A stretch of DNA of 64,000 nt. Origin: Hofstenia miamia (lineage: Eukaryota > Xenacoelomorpha > Acoela > Hofsteniidae). A program made the position numbers and the translations under genes. Every line of letters starts with the position of its first letter. Position 1 is the first letter of the stretch. The notes under the pieces are model-generated. The model searched no databases and was not told where the DNA came from. It saw only the letters and a list, made by a program, of their open reading frames with translations. The stretch lies in the NCBI GenBank assembly GCA_900660155.1, contig CABFPE010000114.1, positions 1,534,798-1,598,797 of the forward strand, read 5' to 3'. Of this stretch, positions 46,091 to 55,387 are shown in pieces.

Positions 46091-47247
46091 TATTAGACTT
46101 TTTCAATATAAATAGACTGAAAAAAGCTCAACCAATGAAATTTTTTACAGATTCTCTGATTTGGCCTGAAGTGGCCGAATAGATTTTCCCAAGAAAAGAT
46201 TAGCTAACTACAAGCATTGGTAGCATTTCTCCTTGAGATTTAAAGTAAACAGTGATAATCATGTCTCAATATTGATGAATTCCTATTTATGCAACCCCAA
46301 ACCTAATTATAAAATAACTATAACATTCTTGGCGTCCATTTCTTAGAAATATTTTTGACAAATCATGGGTAGCCGAATTCTTTTTTAAATTACTGTTTTT
46401 ACATAAACATACTAATAAGATAAAACTATCCAAAAATCGGTGAATTATACAATAAAGCATGTTAACATTATGCTTATTTTAGAAGCACATGCAATAGTAA
46501 TTTATAAGGTGTAGTTATTGTAAATTTATTACTGCAATCTTGTTATACTGATAATGAATTAAGCATTGAAACCGGTTTATTCAAACATCAAGCAAATCAG
46601 CGACAATGTAAAAGCCAAATGATACAAATCACTAGAATTTTTGTCTAGTTTCATTTTGGCAACTAATAAACGTCAAGCCTTAACAAAACAAAAAAAAATG
46701 GATTTAAAACAATTCTTTACTAAATTATATGATGAAAATTTAGATTTTCATCTGAGGATTTTTTTTGTCATTATGTCACATGTTTTATGCATGTCCATAG
46801 GAAATGGCAAATTGCTATAGCCCTAGTGTAATCTTTATTATGACCTACCCCAGTTAGTGAAACCTACAATAGTAGGAAGGATATTGGAAGTTTTTCTCAT
46901 AAATTATAAAACTTACTAAGATAGTGAATGCTTTACAGAAATTCCTAATATTTGGCTAACAATTTGTCAAATATTTTTCAAGCATTATAAGAATTATTTG
47001 CAAAAAAATTAGCCAAGTTTTGATAAGAAATTGTCAGGTTTTGCACGAATGCAGAATGATCTTTCTATTAGAAAATTACACTTATGATAAATTAACCTAA
47101 TTTAGAAATTTGGTTGAATTTAGTGAATTGACATTAAATCAAAATGTTCTCCTTAGACAACTGTGCTGCTCACTCTAACTTTGATAGAATCAAAACCTCG
47201 GATGACTAATAAATCCCCACTTTTTTCCACCAAACGTGACATACATA
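46091..47247. other. AT-rich non-coding stretch
   Basis: No coding similarity. Some of it may be the eroded 5' end of the Tc1 element. No terminal repeats are seen. Confidence 0.4.
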
Positions 47248-47420
47248 ATTAGCAAGGTAGCAAGCGGATCAACCCAATGCGCGACTTGGGTCAGAAGAAA
47301 AGTTGGTTTAATTCGGGCTTTGGATCACACTTGCTCAAATCGAGTCAGGTGATGGATCAAATTTTGAAAATTTTCGGGTTAGAGAAATGTATGGTTTGAC
47401 AGATTTCCTTGAAATATTGA
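47248..47420. repeat. GGGTC-rich flank, possible left part of an interrupted hAT-like element
   Basis: Begins CAAGGTAGCAAGCGGATCAA and contains CGACTTGGGTCAG, TTCGGGCTTTGGATCA and ATCGAGTCAGGTGATGGATC. The right flank of the nest (54610-54707) carries the matching ATCGGGTCAGGTCATGGATC and ends with GGCAAAC...CACACTTG in inverse orientation. The 8 bp outside the two ends are ATAATTAG and GTAATCAG, a 6 of 8 match. I infer one small hAT-type element split by the later insertions. The ends are not certain. Confidence 0.4.
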
Positions 47421-48565
47421 TGGAAAGTGTTAATCACAACCGTGTAACGCTAAACATAAAATCCTTCTATTTTACCAATACCTGACAACAAGTTCCAGGT
47501 ATGGCATAACATGCACTAACAACAAATGCAATTATACACCTTAACACTGTCCCACTTTCAAAAGAGCCATCCATAGGATGTTACCAAATGACTCGATAGT
47601 TATTCAGATTATAGATGTTGCAATGAATACATCTAACCAATTGCTTACATATGCGATCCGAGACCATGATTTGATCCAAAAAAACTTGGCGACAGGGAAT
47701 CTGCCGGAACGTTTTCTTGCGGTTGGATAAAGCGAGGACACCAAAACGTGAAAAATTCTCTTCAAAAGCTGAGTTATTTTTTGGCCAATCGACAGATATG
47801 CAGGGGAACCACGATAAAGAATATTAGATGGCGATACTTGTGTAGTGGAACTGATTGAATTGTTTATTTGAAAAACAGTTTGTGGTAAAGCATCAACACT
47901 ATTTTTCTCATCACAATGTAGACGATCTTTGAGTGTGCAATTACCTCTGGGACTTGGTAATATTAAAAGTTTTCATCAATTCATTAAATACCCGGGATGT
48001 GAACGGTGTGCCATGATCAGATTAAATGATGCGAGGAGCGCCATGTTTCCAAATCCTTAAGAAAAGCATTAGTAACAGGGCTGTATAATAATGTAATGCA
48101 TTTTTAATGACGAGCCTCATTCATTTATTGTTAATGCTTCTAAAATATCATTCATTTAATGCATTTAATGCATTTAATGGAAGTAAAAAAATCTGAAGAT
48201 AAGGTTCATTTTAACAGTTCTTCAACAGTGCATCCATCCCAAAAACGCTTATTTATGCACAAAAATATTTGACATTAAAAGTTTTGGGGAGTCATCGAGT
48301 GTCGCTGATAGCCCAATAGAAGCTTAGTTTTACTAAATAAATGCTCAGCCACATTTGACGTTGGTGGAACCTATTCCAAGTTGATGACGTTTGCACCCAA
48401 ACTTCATTGTTTTTTCGCAAGAAAACATGCAGCAAAATCGGCTCCCTGTTCTTCGATATGCACAACTTAAGGAAAACTACTGGAAATCCTTTATGCTACC
48501 GAGCAGTTTTTTTAAACGCAATTCTTGGTATGACATAGGCATACGCAAACTCAATAGATGTAACA

Positions 48566-49215
48566 TCAATATGCACTTTCAAGGCAAAATACCCGTTCAA
48601 CAATTTGATAAGTAGATGACCATCTTGTAGTATTCTTTAGAATCGGTCGGACATCTGTTTTCTTGCGAAGAATACCTGAATTCTTGAGGGTTCCTAATTT
48701 TTTCATGACAGAATATTCTTTATATAAGTCTTTAACAGCTAAATTTAGTCGGTGACTGAGTTTTTTAGCAATCGATTTAGTCAGATTTTCATTATCATCC
48801 ACAAGGAATATCACATTTGAAAGATTCTTGCTAAAAATTACCAACGTACTTGCTAAAAACTCGATGTGGTTGCTGGCTGTTAAAGCTGTTTCATCCAATA
48901 GTGGTCCAAAAGCCAGTAATACTGTAGATCGTTCCTTAGATTTTCCATCGAAGTAGACAGCAAAAATACCCAAATAATGTGTTGATGAGGCCATGTCACT
49001 CTATCCATCCATTAAAATGCCAAACCTGTTTGGCAGGTCTTCTGCTATTTTCTGCTTAACAACCTTCGTCAGCCCCTGCATGTACATTAACAAGGGATTT
49101 TCGGGAAATTGGCTTGAGATTTGTGTACTTATTGTCAGGTTTTTCTTCGGGAAACTGAACGGTAAACCGTCAAACATGGTCCATTTAAGCCAACTTTACA
49201 GATGTCTCGCATTTA
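48566..49215 (-). pseudogene. hAT transposase, catalytic part (C-terminal piece)
   Basis: Reads WLKWTMFDGLPFSF, then MQGLTKVVKQKIAEDLPNRF, FGILMDG and the long open stretch 48566-48994: SSTHYLGIFAVYFDG, LLAFGPLLDETALTASNHIE, NVIFLVDDNENLTKSIAKKL, HRLNLAVKDL and LKNTTRWSSTYQIVERV. These are the recognisable blocks of the hAT RNase H-like catalytic domain: the first catalytic aspartate in the LMDG region, the second in the VDD region, and the conserved TRWSSTY segment. A stop codon separates LMDG from SSTHYL, and another precedes WLKW. Downstream of TRWSSTY the frame breaks, and the helical insertion and C-terminal dimerisation region are unreadable. It is not functional as it stands. Confidence 0.85.
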
Positions 49216-49317
49216 GGGCAGGTTCCCATTAAAAATCATTAATATTTATTTAATTCTTTTGTTTTTTTACAAATCAAGTGATTAACACTTATGAAGAATT
49301 AAAACAATAAATATAAA

Positions 49318-49898
49318 TTAACTTGGTTCTGAAAAAACCTTTTTAAGTTTTTTTAAAAATTTTTTGGGAAAATTGGTAAATAAAAAAGGAGAATATGAAA
49401 AATGCCGCCAGATAAGGAGTCTTTGGTGTACAATCCTCCAATTCATTGGCAATATATGTTGGATTCTTATTAGCAATTTAACTCCATGGGCCATTTTCTT
49501 CGTAGTTGCATTGATCTGATCTGTAAATTTAAGTTCATTGTCAATTTCAATACCAAGATATTTAATTTTCTTAGTTTCATAAATGATATTTTTTTCAATA
49601 TATATTGATTCTAATGGTTCACTTTTTCCATTTTTATTCTTTATAATCATAAATGTAGTTTTCTCAATATTTAATTTCATCATATTCTGTTCAAAAAAGT
49701 TCTTTACTTTAATTATATGTTCTTGTAAAATCTTTATTTTGGATGTATATAATAGAGTATCATCTGCAAATTGAATGCATTTGCCTTCAATGAAGTTAGG
49801 AATATCATTTACATATAGATTGAATAATAGTGGTCCTAAAACTGATCCTTGTGGTACTCCATTATTTACCAATATTTGTTTTGACGATAGATTATTTT
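49318..49898 (-). pseudogene. LINE reverse transcriptase, C-terminal piece cut by gap
   Basis: Carries NGVPQGSVLGPLLFNLYVND (RT domain 4), KCIQFADDTLLYTSK with the catalytic FADD, NIEKTTFMIIKNK, KIKYLGIEIDNELKFTDQI (the thumb-side LGI block) and LLIRIQHILPMNWRIVHQRL, ending shortly after at 49318. It is open throughout until it enters the 1000-N gap. It supplies the true 3' end of the coding region, which the neighbouring piece lacks. Confidence 0.8.
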
Positions 49899-50898
49899 NN
49901 NNNNNNNNNNNNNNNNNNNNNNNNNNNNNNNNNNNNNNNNNNNNNNNNNNNNNNNNNNNNNNNNNNNNNNNNNNNNNNNNNNNNNNNNNNNNNNNNNNNN
50001 NNNNNNNNNNNNNNNNNNNNNNNNNNNNNNNNNNNNNNNNNNNNNNNNNNNNNNNNNNNNNNNNNNNNNNNNNNNNNNNNNNNNNNNNNNNNNNNNNNNN
50101 NNNNNNNNNNNNNNNNNNNNNNNNNNNNNNNNNNNNNNNNNNNNNNNNNNNNNNNNNNNNNNNNNNNNNNNNNNNNNNNNNNNNNNNNNNNNNNNNNNNN
50201 NNNNNNNNNNNNNNNNNNNNNNNNNNNNNNNNNNNNNNNNNNNNNNNNNNNNNNNNNNNNNNNNNNNNNNNNNNNNNNNNNNNNNNNNNNNNNNNNNNNN
50301 NNNNNNNNNNNNNNNNNNNNNNNNNNNNNNNNNNNNNNNNNNNNNNNNNNNNNNNNNNNNNNNNNNNNNNNNNNNNNNNNNNNNNNNNNNNNNNNNNNNN
50401 NNNNNNNNNNNNNNNNNNNNNNNNNNNNNNNNNNNNNNNNNNNNNNNNNNNNNNNNNNNNNNNNNNNNNNNNNNNNNNNNNNNNNNNNNNNNNNNNNNNN
50501 NNNNNNNNNNNNNNNNNNNNNNNNNNNNNNNNNNNNNNNNNNNNNNNNNNNNNNNNNNNNNNNNNNNNNNNNNNNNNNNNNNNNNNNNNNNNNNNNNNNN
50601 NNNNNNNNNNNNNNNNNNNNNNNNNNNNNNNNNNNNNNNNNNNNNNNNNNNNNNNNNNNNNNNNNNNNNNNNNNNNNNNNNNNNNNNNNNNNNNNNNNNN
50701 NNNNNNNNNNNNNNNNNNNNNNNNNNNNNNNNNNNNNNNNNNNNNNNNNNNNNNNNNNNNNNNNNNNNNNNNNNNNNNNNNNNNNNNNNNNNNNNNNNNN
50801 NNNNNNNNNNNNNNNNNNNNNNNNNNNNNNNNNNNNNNNNNNNNNNNNNNNNNNNNNNNNNNNNNNNNNNNNNNNNNNNNNNNNNNNNNNNNNNNNNN
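49899..50898. other. Assembly gap of exactly 1000 Ns inside the LINE
   Basis: The round number marks a placeholder of unknown size. LINE sequence at 49490-49898 recurs at 50964-51375 on the other side, so the gap may not represent missing DNA at all. Confidence 0.95.
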
Positions 50899-51051
50899 TA
50901 AAAGCAATTACGATGTTTCTGCAGTGACCTTAAATGTAAATAATATTAATGTGTTCCTATTGTGGCCATTTTCTTCGTAGTTGCATTGATCTGATCTGTA
51001 AATTTAAGTTCATTGTCAATTTCAATACCAAGATATTTAATTTTTTTAGTT

Positions 51052-52068
51052 TCATAAATGATATTTTTTTTCAATATATATTGATTCTAATGGTTCACTT
51101 TTTCCATTTTTATTCTTTATAATCATAAATGTAGTTTTCTCAATATTTAATTTCATCATATTCTGTTCAAAAAATTTCTTTACTTTAATTATATGTTCTT
51201 GTAAAATCTTTATTTTGAATGTACATAATAGAGTATCATCTGCAAATTGAATGCATTTGCCTTCAATGAAGTTAGGAATATCATTTACATATAGATTGAA
51301 TAATAGTGGTCCTAAAACTGATCCTTGTGGTACTCCATTATTTACCAATATTTGTTTTGACGATAGATTGTTTACTTTCACGTATTGTGAACGATCAAAT
51401 ATATATGATTTTAGAAATTGGATTGATGAATCACTAAAATTATAAATTTCTCTTAGTTTTTTAATTAGTAAATCATGATTAATTGAATTAAAGGCCTTTG
51501 ATATATCAAGTGAAGCAATATAAACTTTTTCATATTTGTCTAATTTTCTACGCCAGTCATCTATTGTTTCAATTAATGCATAATTTGTTGGTAATCCTTT
51601 TCTAAAACCAAATTGCTGTTTGCTTAAAAGTTTATTCTCTTCAATGTAGATCGTTAATTGTTGATATATTAGTTTTTCAAAAATTTTGCTTATTCCTGAG
51701 AGAATAGATATTGGACGATAATTCTTTGTTTTATCATTATTGCCCTTTTTAAAAATGGGAATAACTTCAGCCATTTTTAATTGTTTAGGGAAATAGGAAT
51801 AGTAAATACATTCATTGAAGAGATCACATAATGGTCTTGCTAGTACATATAGAGCGTCTTTTAAGAACCATAGAGGATAGTAACTTGGGCCTTTTGATTT
51901 ACTTGTTTTTATCATTTTTGCGCATTTACAAAAATCATGAAGTGAAACATATTTAAATTTAAAGGGTGAGTGAATCAAATTTATGTTACGATGGTAATTG
52001 AATTTTTTAATTTCTTTAATAGAATCTTCATCTTGAAATTTACCAAGTTTCACAAAGTGTTCATTCAT
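51052..52068 (-). CDS. LINE reverse transcriptase (CR1/Jockey-like), 338-codon open frame
   Basis: The longest clean coding stretch of the window. Residue positions: PIFKKGN 104-110 and NYRPIS 116-121 (RT domains 1-2), FGFRKG 153-158, LDISKAFNSINHD 187-199 with the first catalytic aspartate (RT domain 3), GVPQGSVLGP 245-254 (domain 4), FADD 275-278 with the two metal-binding aspartates (domain 5), and NIEKTTFMI 308-316 (domain 6). The internal ATG used here is not the true start: the frame continues upstream in the family and in the second assembled piece, through a KKYKKLRNSVSNKLKYELNE connector. All visible RT catalytic residues are intact. Without the endonuclease the copy is probably not autonomous. 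Confidence 0.85.
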   Translation of the reverse strand: MNEHFVKLGKFQDEDSIKEIKKFNYHRNINLIHSPFKFKYVSLHDFCKCAKMIKTSKSKGPSYYPLWFLKDALYVLARPLCDLFNECIYYSYFPKQLKMAEVIPIFKKGNNDKTKNYRPISILSGISKIFEKLIYQQLTIYIEENKLLSKQQFGFRKGLPTNYALIETIDDWRRKLDKYEKVYIASLDISKAFNSINHDLLIKKLREIYNFSDSSIQFLKSYIFDRSQYVKVNNLSSKQILVNNGVPQGSVLGPLLFNLYVNDIPNFIEGKCIQFADDTLLCTFKIKILQEHIIKVKKFFEQNMMKLNIEKTTFMIIKNKNGKSEPLESIYIEKKYHL

Positions 52069-52491
52069 AATATTTGCAATTTCAATGCTTTTTTCAATGA
52101 TTTTTCCTTCATTGTCAACTAGACATTTGATATCATTGTTCTTTTTTTCTTTGATAAATTTATTAATGTATACCCATTTTCTTGCTACATTCTTTGAAAG
52201 AATTTCTTTCCATCCTTAAATGATCGTGTCAAAAATTCATTAAGCTCATATTTTAATTTATTTGATACACTATTTCTTAATTTCTTGTATTTTTTGAGAT
52301 TTTCTGGACATCTATTTTTACAATAGTTTGCATAAAGGTTATGCTTTTCTTTAATTAACTGTTTAGTTTCTTTTGAAATCCATATCTTCCACTTTACAAA
52401 TGGAGTTAGATCTTGTTTCTTAATTTTAGTAATTGGACAATGTTTGTCGTATAGCATAGTCAGACTCTTTGTTATAAATTCAAATTTTTCA

Positions 52492-53562
52492 TCAATTGAA
52501 GACTGGCCTTTGGATTGAGCANTCTTCAATGTAGATCGTTAATTGTTGATATATTAGTTTTTCAAAAATTTTGCTTATTCCTGAGAGAATAGATATTGGA
52601 CGATAATTCTTTGTTTTATCATTATTGCCCTTTTTAAAAATGGGAATAACTTCAGCCATTTTTAATTGTTTAGGGAAATAGGAATAGTAAATACATTCAT
52701 TGAAGAGATCACATAATGGTCTTGCTAGTACATATAGAGCGTCTTTTAAGAACCATAGAGGATAGTAACTTGGGCCTTTTGATTTACTTGTTTTTATCAT
52801 TTTTGCGCATTTACAAAAATCATGAAGTGAAACATATTTAAATTTAAAAGGTGAGTGAATCAAATTTATGTTATGATGGTAATTGAATTTTGTAATTTCT
52901 TTAATAGAATCTTCATCTTGAAATTTACCAAGTTTCACAAAGTGTTCATTCATAATATTTGCAATTTCAATGCTTTTTTCAATGATTTTTCCTTCATTGT
53001 TAACTAGACATTTGATATCATTGTTCTTTTTTTCTTTGATAAATTTATTGATGTATAGCCATTTTCTTGCTACATTCTTTCCATCCTTAAAAGATCGTGT
53101 CAAAAATTCATTAAGCTCATATTTTAATTTATTTGATACACTATTTCTTAATTTCTTGTATTTTTTGAGATTTTCTGGACATCTATTTTTACAATAGTTT
53201 GCATAAAGGTTATGCTTTTCTTTAATTAACTGTTTAGTTTCTTTTGAAATCCATATCTTCCACTTTACAAATGGAGTTAGATCTTGTTTCTTAATTTTAG
53301 TAATTGGACAATGTTTGTCGTATAGCATAGTCAGACTCTTTGTTATAAATTCAAATTTTTCATCAATTGAAGACTGGCCTTTGGATTGAGCATGAGCAGT
53401 CATTTCTTCCACGTAATTGGGATGCTGCGTTGTAATATGGTTCATTAAATTACCATACCCCGTTCTTTTATTTTGCTTTCAAAGTTTTCCACACTTACAT
53501 TTGAATTCGTGTTCACCAGTTTTAATAAAATAAAATAAGGTAATTTCCTTTGCATTAGACAT
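52492..53562 (-). CDS. Chimeric frame: hAT BED-type zinc finger running into LINE sequence
   Basis: An ATG at 53562 starts the hAT transposase: MSNAKEITLFYFIKTG, then FKCKCGK and RTGYGNLMNHITTQHPNY, a BED-type zinc finger. One stop codon falls right after CGKL. From the methionine of MNHITTQH at 53445 the frame is open for 317 codons. It runs through the end of the finger (EEMTAHAQSKGQ) and without a break into LINE connector and early RT sequence (DKHCPITKI, KKYKKLRNSVSNK, KMAEVIPIFKKGN, NYRPIS) before ending at the assembly join at 52522. The in-frame fusion is most simply chance at the LINE insertion site. It is not evidence of a host gene without transcripts. Confidence 0.6.
52523..53394. 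repeat. Duplicated LINE segment next to a single N
   Basis: This segment repeats 51638-52521 at an offset of 885 bp. It begins directly after the N at 52522. It differs from the other copy by a few substitutions and lacks an insertion of about 13 bp. Most likely overlapping contigs or two alleles were laid end to end. Confidence 0.75.
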
Positions 53563-53783
53563 TATTTAAGCGACGTGTGTATAGACTGTAGAAGCGATTA
53601 CAATGCAGCATTGTAATTACCTTATTTGTACACGTGTAGGCGCTGTGCACAATTAGCCAATTAAAAGTTAAGTTGATCTTGTCAGTTCCCAATGCGCAAA
53701 TATGGCCTGTTTATATAATGCATTTAATGTGCAGCGGCACATTCATTTAATGTCTCATTGGTAGCCGCAACAATCATTTAATT

Positions 53784-53814
53784 CCACTCATTATAATGTC
53801 ATTATAATGAGTGG
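53784..53814. repeat. Perfect 15-bp inverted repeat next to the hAT terminus
   Basis: CCACTCATTATAATG and its exact complement CATTATAATGAGTGG are separated by a single T, giving a 31-bp palindrome that ends 23 bp from the right end of the hAT element. It could be a transposase-binding or hairpin structure. No equivalent palindrome is seen at the left end. Confidence 0.85.
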
Positions 53815-54609
53815 CATTACATTATTATACAGCCCTGATTAGCAACGGCTTGAACCATTTACTGATCTCAGAGAAGTCGCTTCAAGCCATCTGGACGCCA
53901 GATCAATCATTGTAAGAACGAATCTTTCACTATCAACACAATTTCTCAGTGGGCTGACCAAATTGATACATACAAGCTCTTGAAGAAGAATGTCTTGCAG
54001 AAGCTCGCCTTGAAATCTCTTTGAACATCCATATGACTTATAACTGCATGTATTCACTGGTTAATAAATTCTCTCAACTTTTGGTGGAGAAACAGTATAC
54101 GATGTCCTACTTCCATTATAGCGTGACAATTTTTATCAAGACGAAAATTTCCAGCATTATGGGACTTAGCAATAATTTCGTTTTTGTCCATTTGGCTTCT
54201 CACTAATGACGCAGCCAATACACTGTTTTCAGAAATAAATTCATGAGCCAATGGATTCAGCACGAACAGCATGGCATAACTTAAAGCATCCGCAACTAGA
54301 TTTGCCATACCGCGGATGTAACACAAATTAAAATCGTACTCACATAGCTTCTGCTGATATCAGGCCTGTCATCGACTGTTAGTCCATCCTCGAATGAGAC
54401 TGAGTAATGGTTGATGATCTGCATAGACCTTGAAATGAATACCATGAACATATGGATGAAACTTGGTGTGAAATAACAGGCACTAACACAAATGCAATTA
54501 TACATCTTAACAGAAAGCTAGCCATGCATTTGAATTTAGTAGCTATGCAATCACTACGCTATTCAAAACCCACACTTAAATTAATGTTAATTATTTCATG
54601 TTAGTTTTG

Positions 54610-54707
54610 TCAAAATTTGCAATGAATCGGGTCAGGTCATGGATCAATTGTCTGTAAATCGGGTTGGGTCATTGGTCAAAATATATGACCAGTTTGCCAC
54701 ACTTGTA
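54610..54707. repeat. GGGTC-rich flank, possible right part of an interrupted hAT-like element
   Basis: Contains ATCGGGTCAGGTCATGGATC and ATCGGGTTGGGTCATTGGTC, and ends TTTGCCACACTTG. It pairs with the similar flank at 47248-47420 on the other side of the nest. Confidence 0.4.
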
Positions 54708-54749
54708 ATCAGACCAATCACGTGCACTTAGTAAATGCAAACACAAATT

Positions 54750-54755
54750 TTTATT
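54750..54755 (-). terminator. AATAAA polyadenylation signal of the 191-codon frame
   Basis: AATAAA on the minus strand lies 56 bp beyond the last base of the stop codon of the frame at 54812-55387, the expected distance and orientation for a compact 3' UTR. AATAAA is frequent in AT-rich DNA, so this alone is weak evidence. Confidence 0.45.
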
Positions 54756-54811
54756 AACAACTTTTCAAAAAAGTACATTTAAAATAGGATCTCATATCTA
54801 TTAAGACTTTT

Positions 54812-55387
54812 TTAAAAATTTAAAGCTCTAGCTGGAAAAACTGCTTTTATGCTTCCATTATTAATTTTTAACCAGCGTCGAAGTTCCATTGCATAAGCCT
54901 TTATCATTAATAATACTGTTTTAGGATGATCACGTGTCTTGTTTCCAATGACGTCTGCTTTCAATTTCGTAACAGTAGTTTTATTGATTAAATAGCTGTC
55001 AATCAAACTTTGCTCCAATATAGTTACATCATAGTTTACATGACTACTTAGAAATGTCCAATTCCACCCTGCTTGTTCCTGTATACTGTGATCATAATGA
55101 TAGAGGTCTTTGAGTACTTTTATAAGAAAAGGCTTTATGCAGCCACATGTTATACGGATGTGTGGCAGAGAAAAAACAGGAAGAGTAGAAGCACACACTT
55201 TTGGTTGGGATACCAAATTGCTTCCATTGAAACTTCTATCAAATAATTCTATGAGCTTGTCGATGTTATCTTGGAATTTGGGCAAGAATTCATCAAAAGT
55301 TGTTACAATAATCGCAAATAATATAACACTAAGAACACATGTAAACGCCACCATGGTTGATATGATAATTTTAAAAGTTTCCCTCAT
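54812..55387 (-). CDS. Predicted single-pass membrane glycoprotein, intronless, family unknown
   Basis: A 191-codon frame from ATG (context AAAAATGAGG, A at -3) to TAA. Residues 1-7 are short and basic; residues 8-31 are a strongly hydrophobic segment (IISTMVAFTCVLSVILFAII), a signal anchor or uncleaved signal. The remaining 160 residues are predicted mostly helical. They hold three cysteines (65, 81, 83) and five N-glycosylation sequons (N54, N109, N135, N149, N177), all on the side of the membrane where glycosylation occurs. This is consistent with a type II or secreted glycoprotein, and such clustering is unlikely in a chance frame. I recognise no family. It lies just outside the transposon nest. 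A TATATAA-like box occurs about 30 bp upstream of the ATG. It could be an intronless host gene, a retrocopy, or a gene carried by an unrecognised element. Confidence 0.5.
   Translation of the reverse strand: MRETFKIIISTMVAFTCVLSVILFAIIVTTFDEFLPKFQDNIDKLIELFDRSFNGSNLVSQPKVCASTLPVFSLPHIRITCGCIKPFLIKVLKDLYHYDHSIQEQAGWNWTFLSSHVNYDVTILEQSLIDSYLINKTTVTKLKADVIGNKTRDHPKTVLLMIKAYAMELRRWLKINNGSIKAVFPARALNF

Larger units (their letters stand above)
49240..53394 (-). mobile_element. CR1/Jockey-like LINE inserted in the hAT transposase gene
   Basis: A minus-strand LINE replaces the middle of the hAT gene: hAT coding is recognisable up to about 53400 and again from about 49215. The LINE begins in the region just before the reverse transcriptase (no endonuclease domain), so it is 5'-truncated as is usual for LINEs. 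Its 3' end is AT-rich (about 49240-49320). The assembly presents it as three overlapping pieces: 52523-53394, about 50964-52521, and 49318-49898. The pieces differ by a few substitutions and one insertion of about 13 bp near 52190. The most economical reading is one LINE of about 2.2 kb, possibly with two alleles, rather than three copies. Confidence 0.8.
48076..53837 (-). mobile_element. hAT transposon with 24-bp terminal repeats, carrying a nested LINE
   Basis: The left end begins CAGGGCTGTATAATAATGTA and the reverse complement of the right end is identical for 24 bp. It is flanked by an 8-bp target duplication with one mismatch: ATTAGTAA at 48068-48075 and ATTAGCAA at 53838-53845. Subterminal regions repeat TTCATTTAATG and AATGCATTTAATG words. 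The transposase runs on the minus strand in two parts, interrupted by a LINE. The element lies inside integrase-like sequence of an LTR fossil. The perfect terminal repeats indicate a fairly recent origin, but the transposase is disrupted. Its own sequence without the LINE is about 1.6 kb in this assembly. Confidence 0.92.
47513..54512 (-). mobile_element. Ty3/Gypsy-like LTR element fragment (fossil), split by a hAT insertion
   Basis: A minus-strand fragment. RNase H-like sequence at about 54290-54475 includes a DHQPLLSL-type segment and the YIRGMANLVADALS end of the domain. Integrase-like sequence with a zinc-finger-like start and catalytic core follows at about 53846-54200 and resumes beyond the hAT insertion at about 47650-48067. 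A 34-bp near-identical direct repeat brackets the fragment (47513-47546 and 54480-54512). Gag, protease and most of the reverse transcriptase are absent. It is broken and old, and predates the hAT insertion. Confidence 0.65.

Noticed and set aside
49775-50980. Long plus-strand frames across the 1000-N gap
   Set aside because: They are open only because Ns cannot encode stops. The real coding strand here is the minus-strand LINE.
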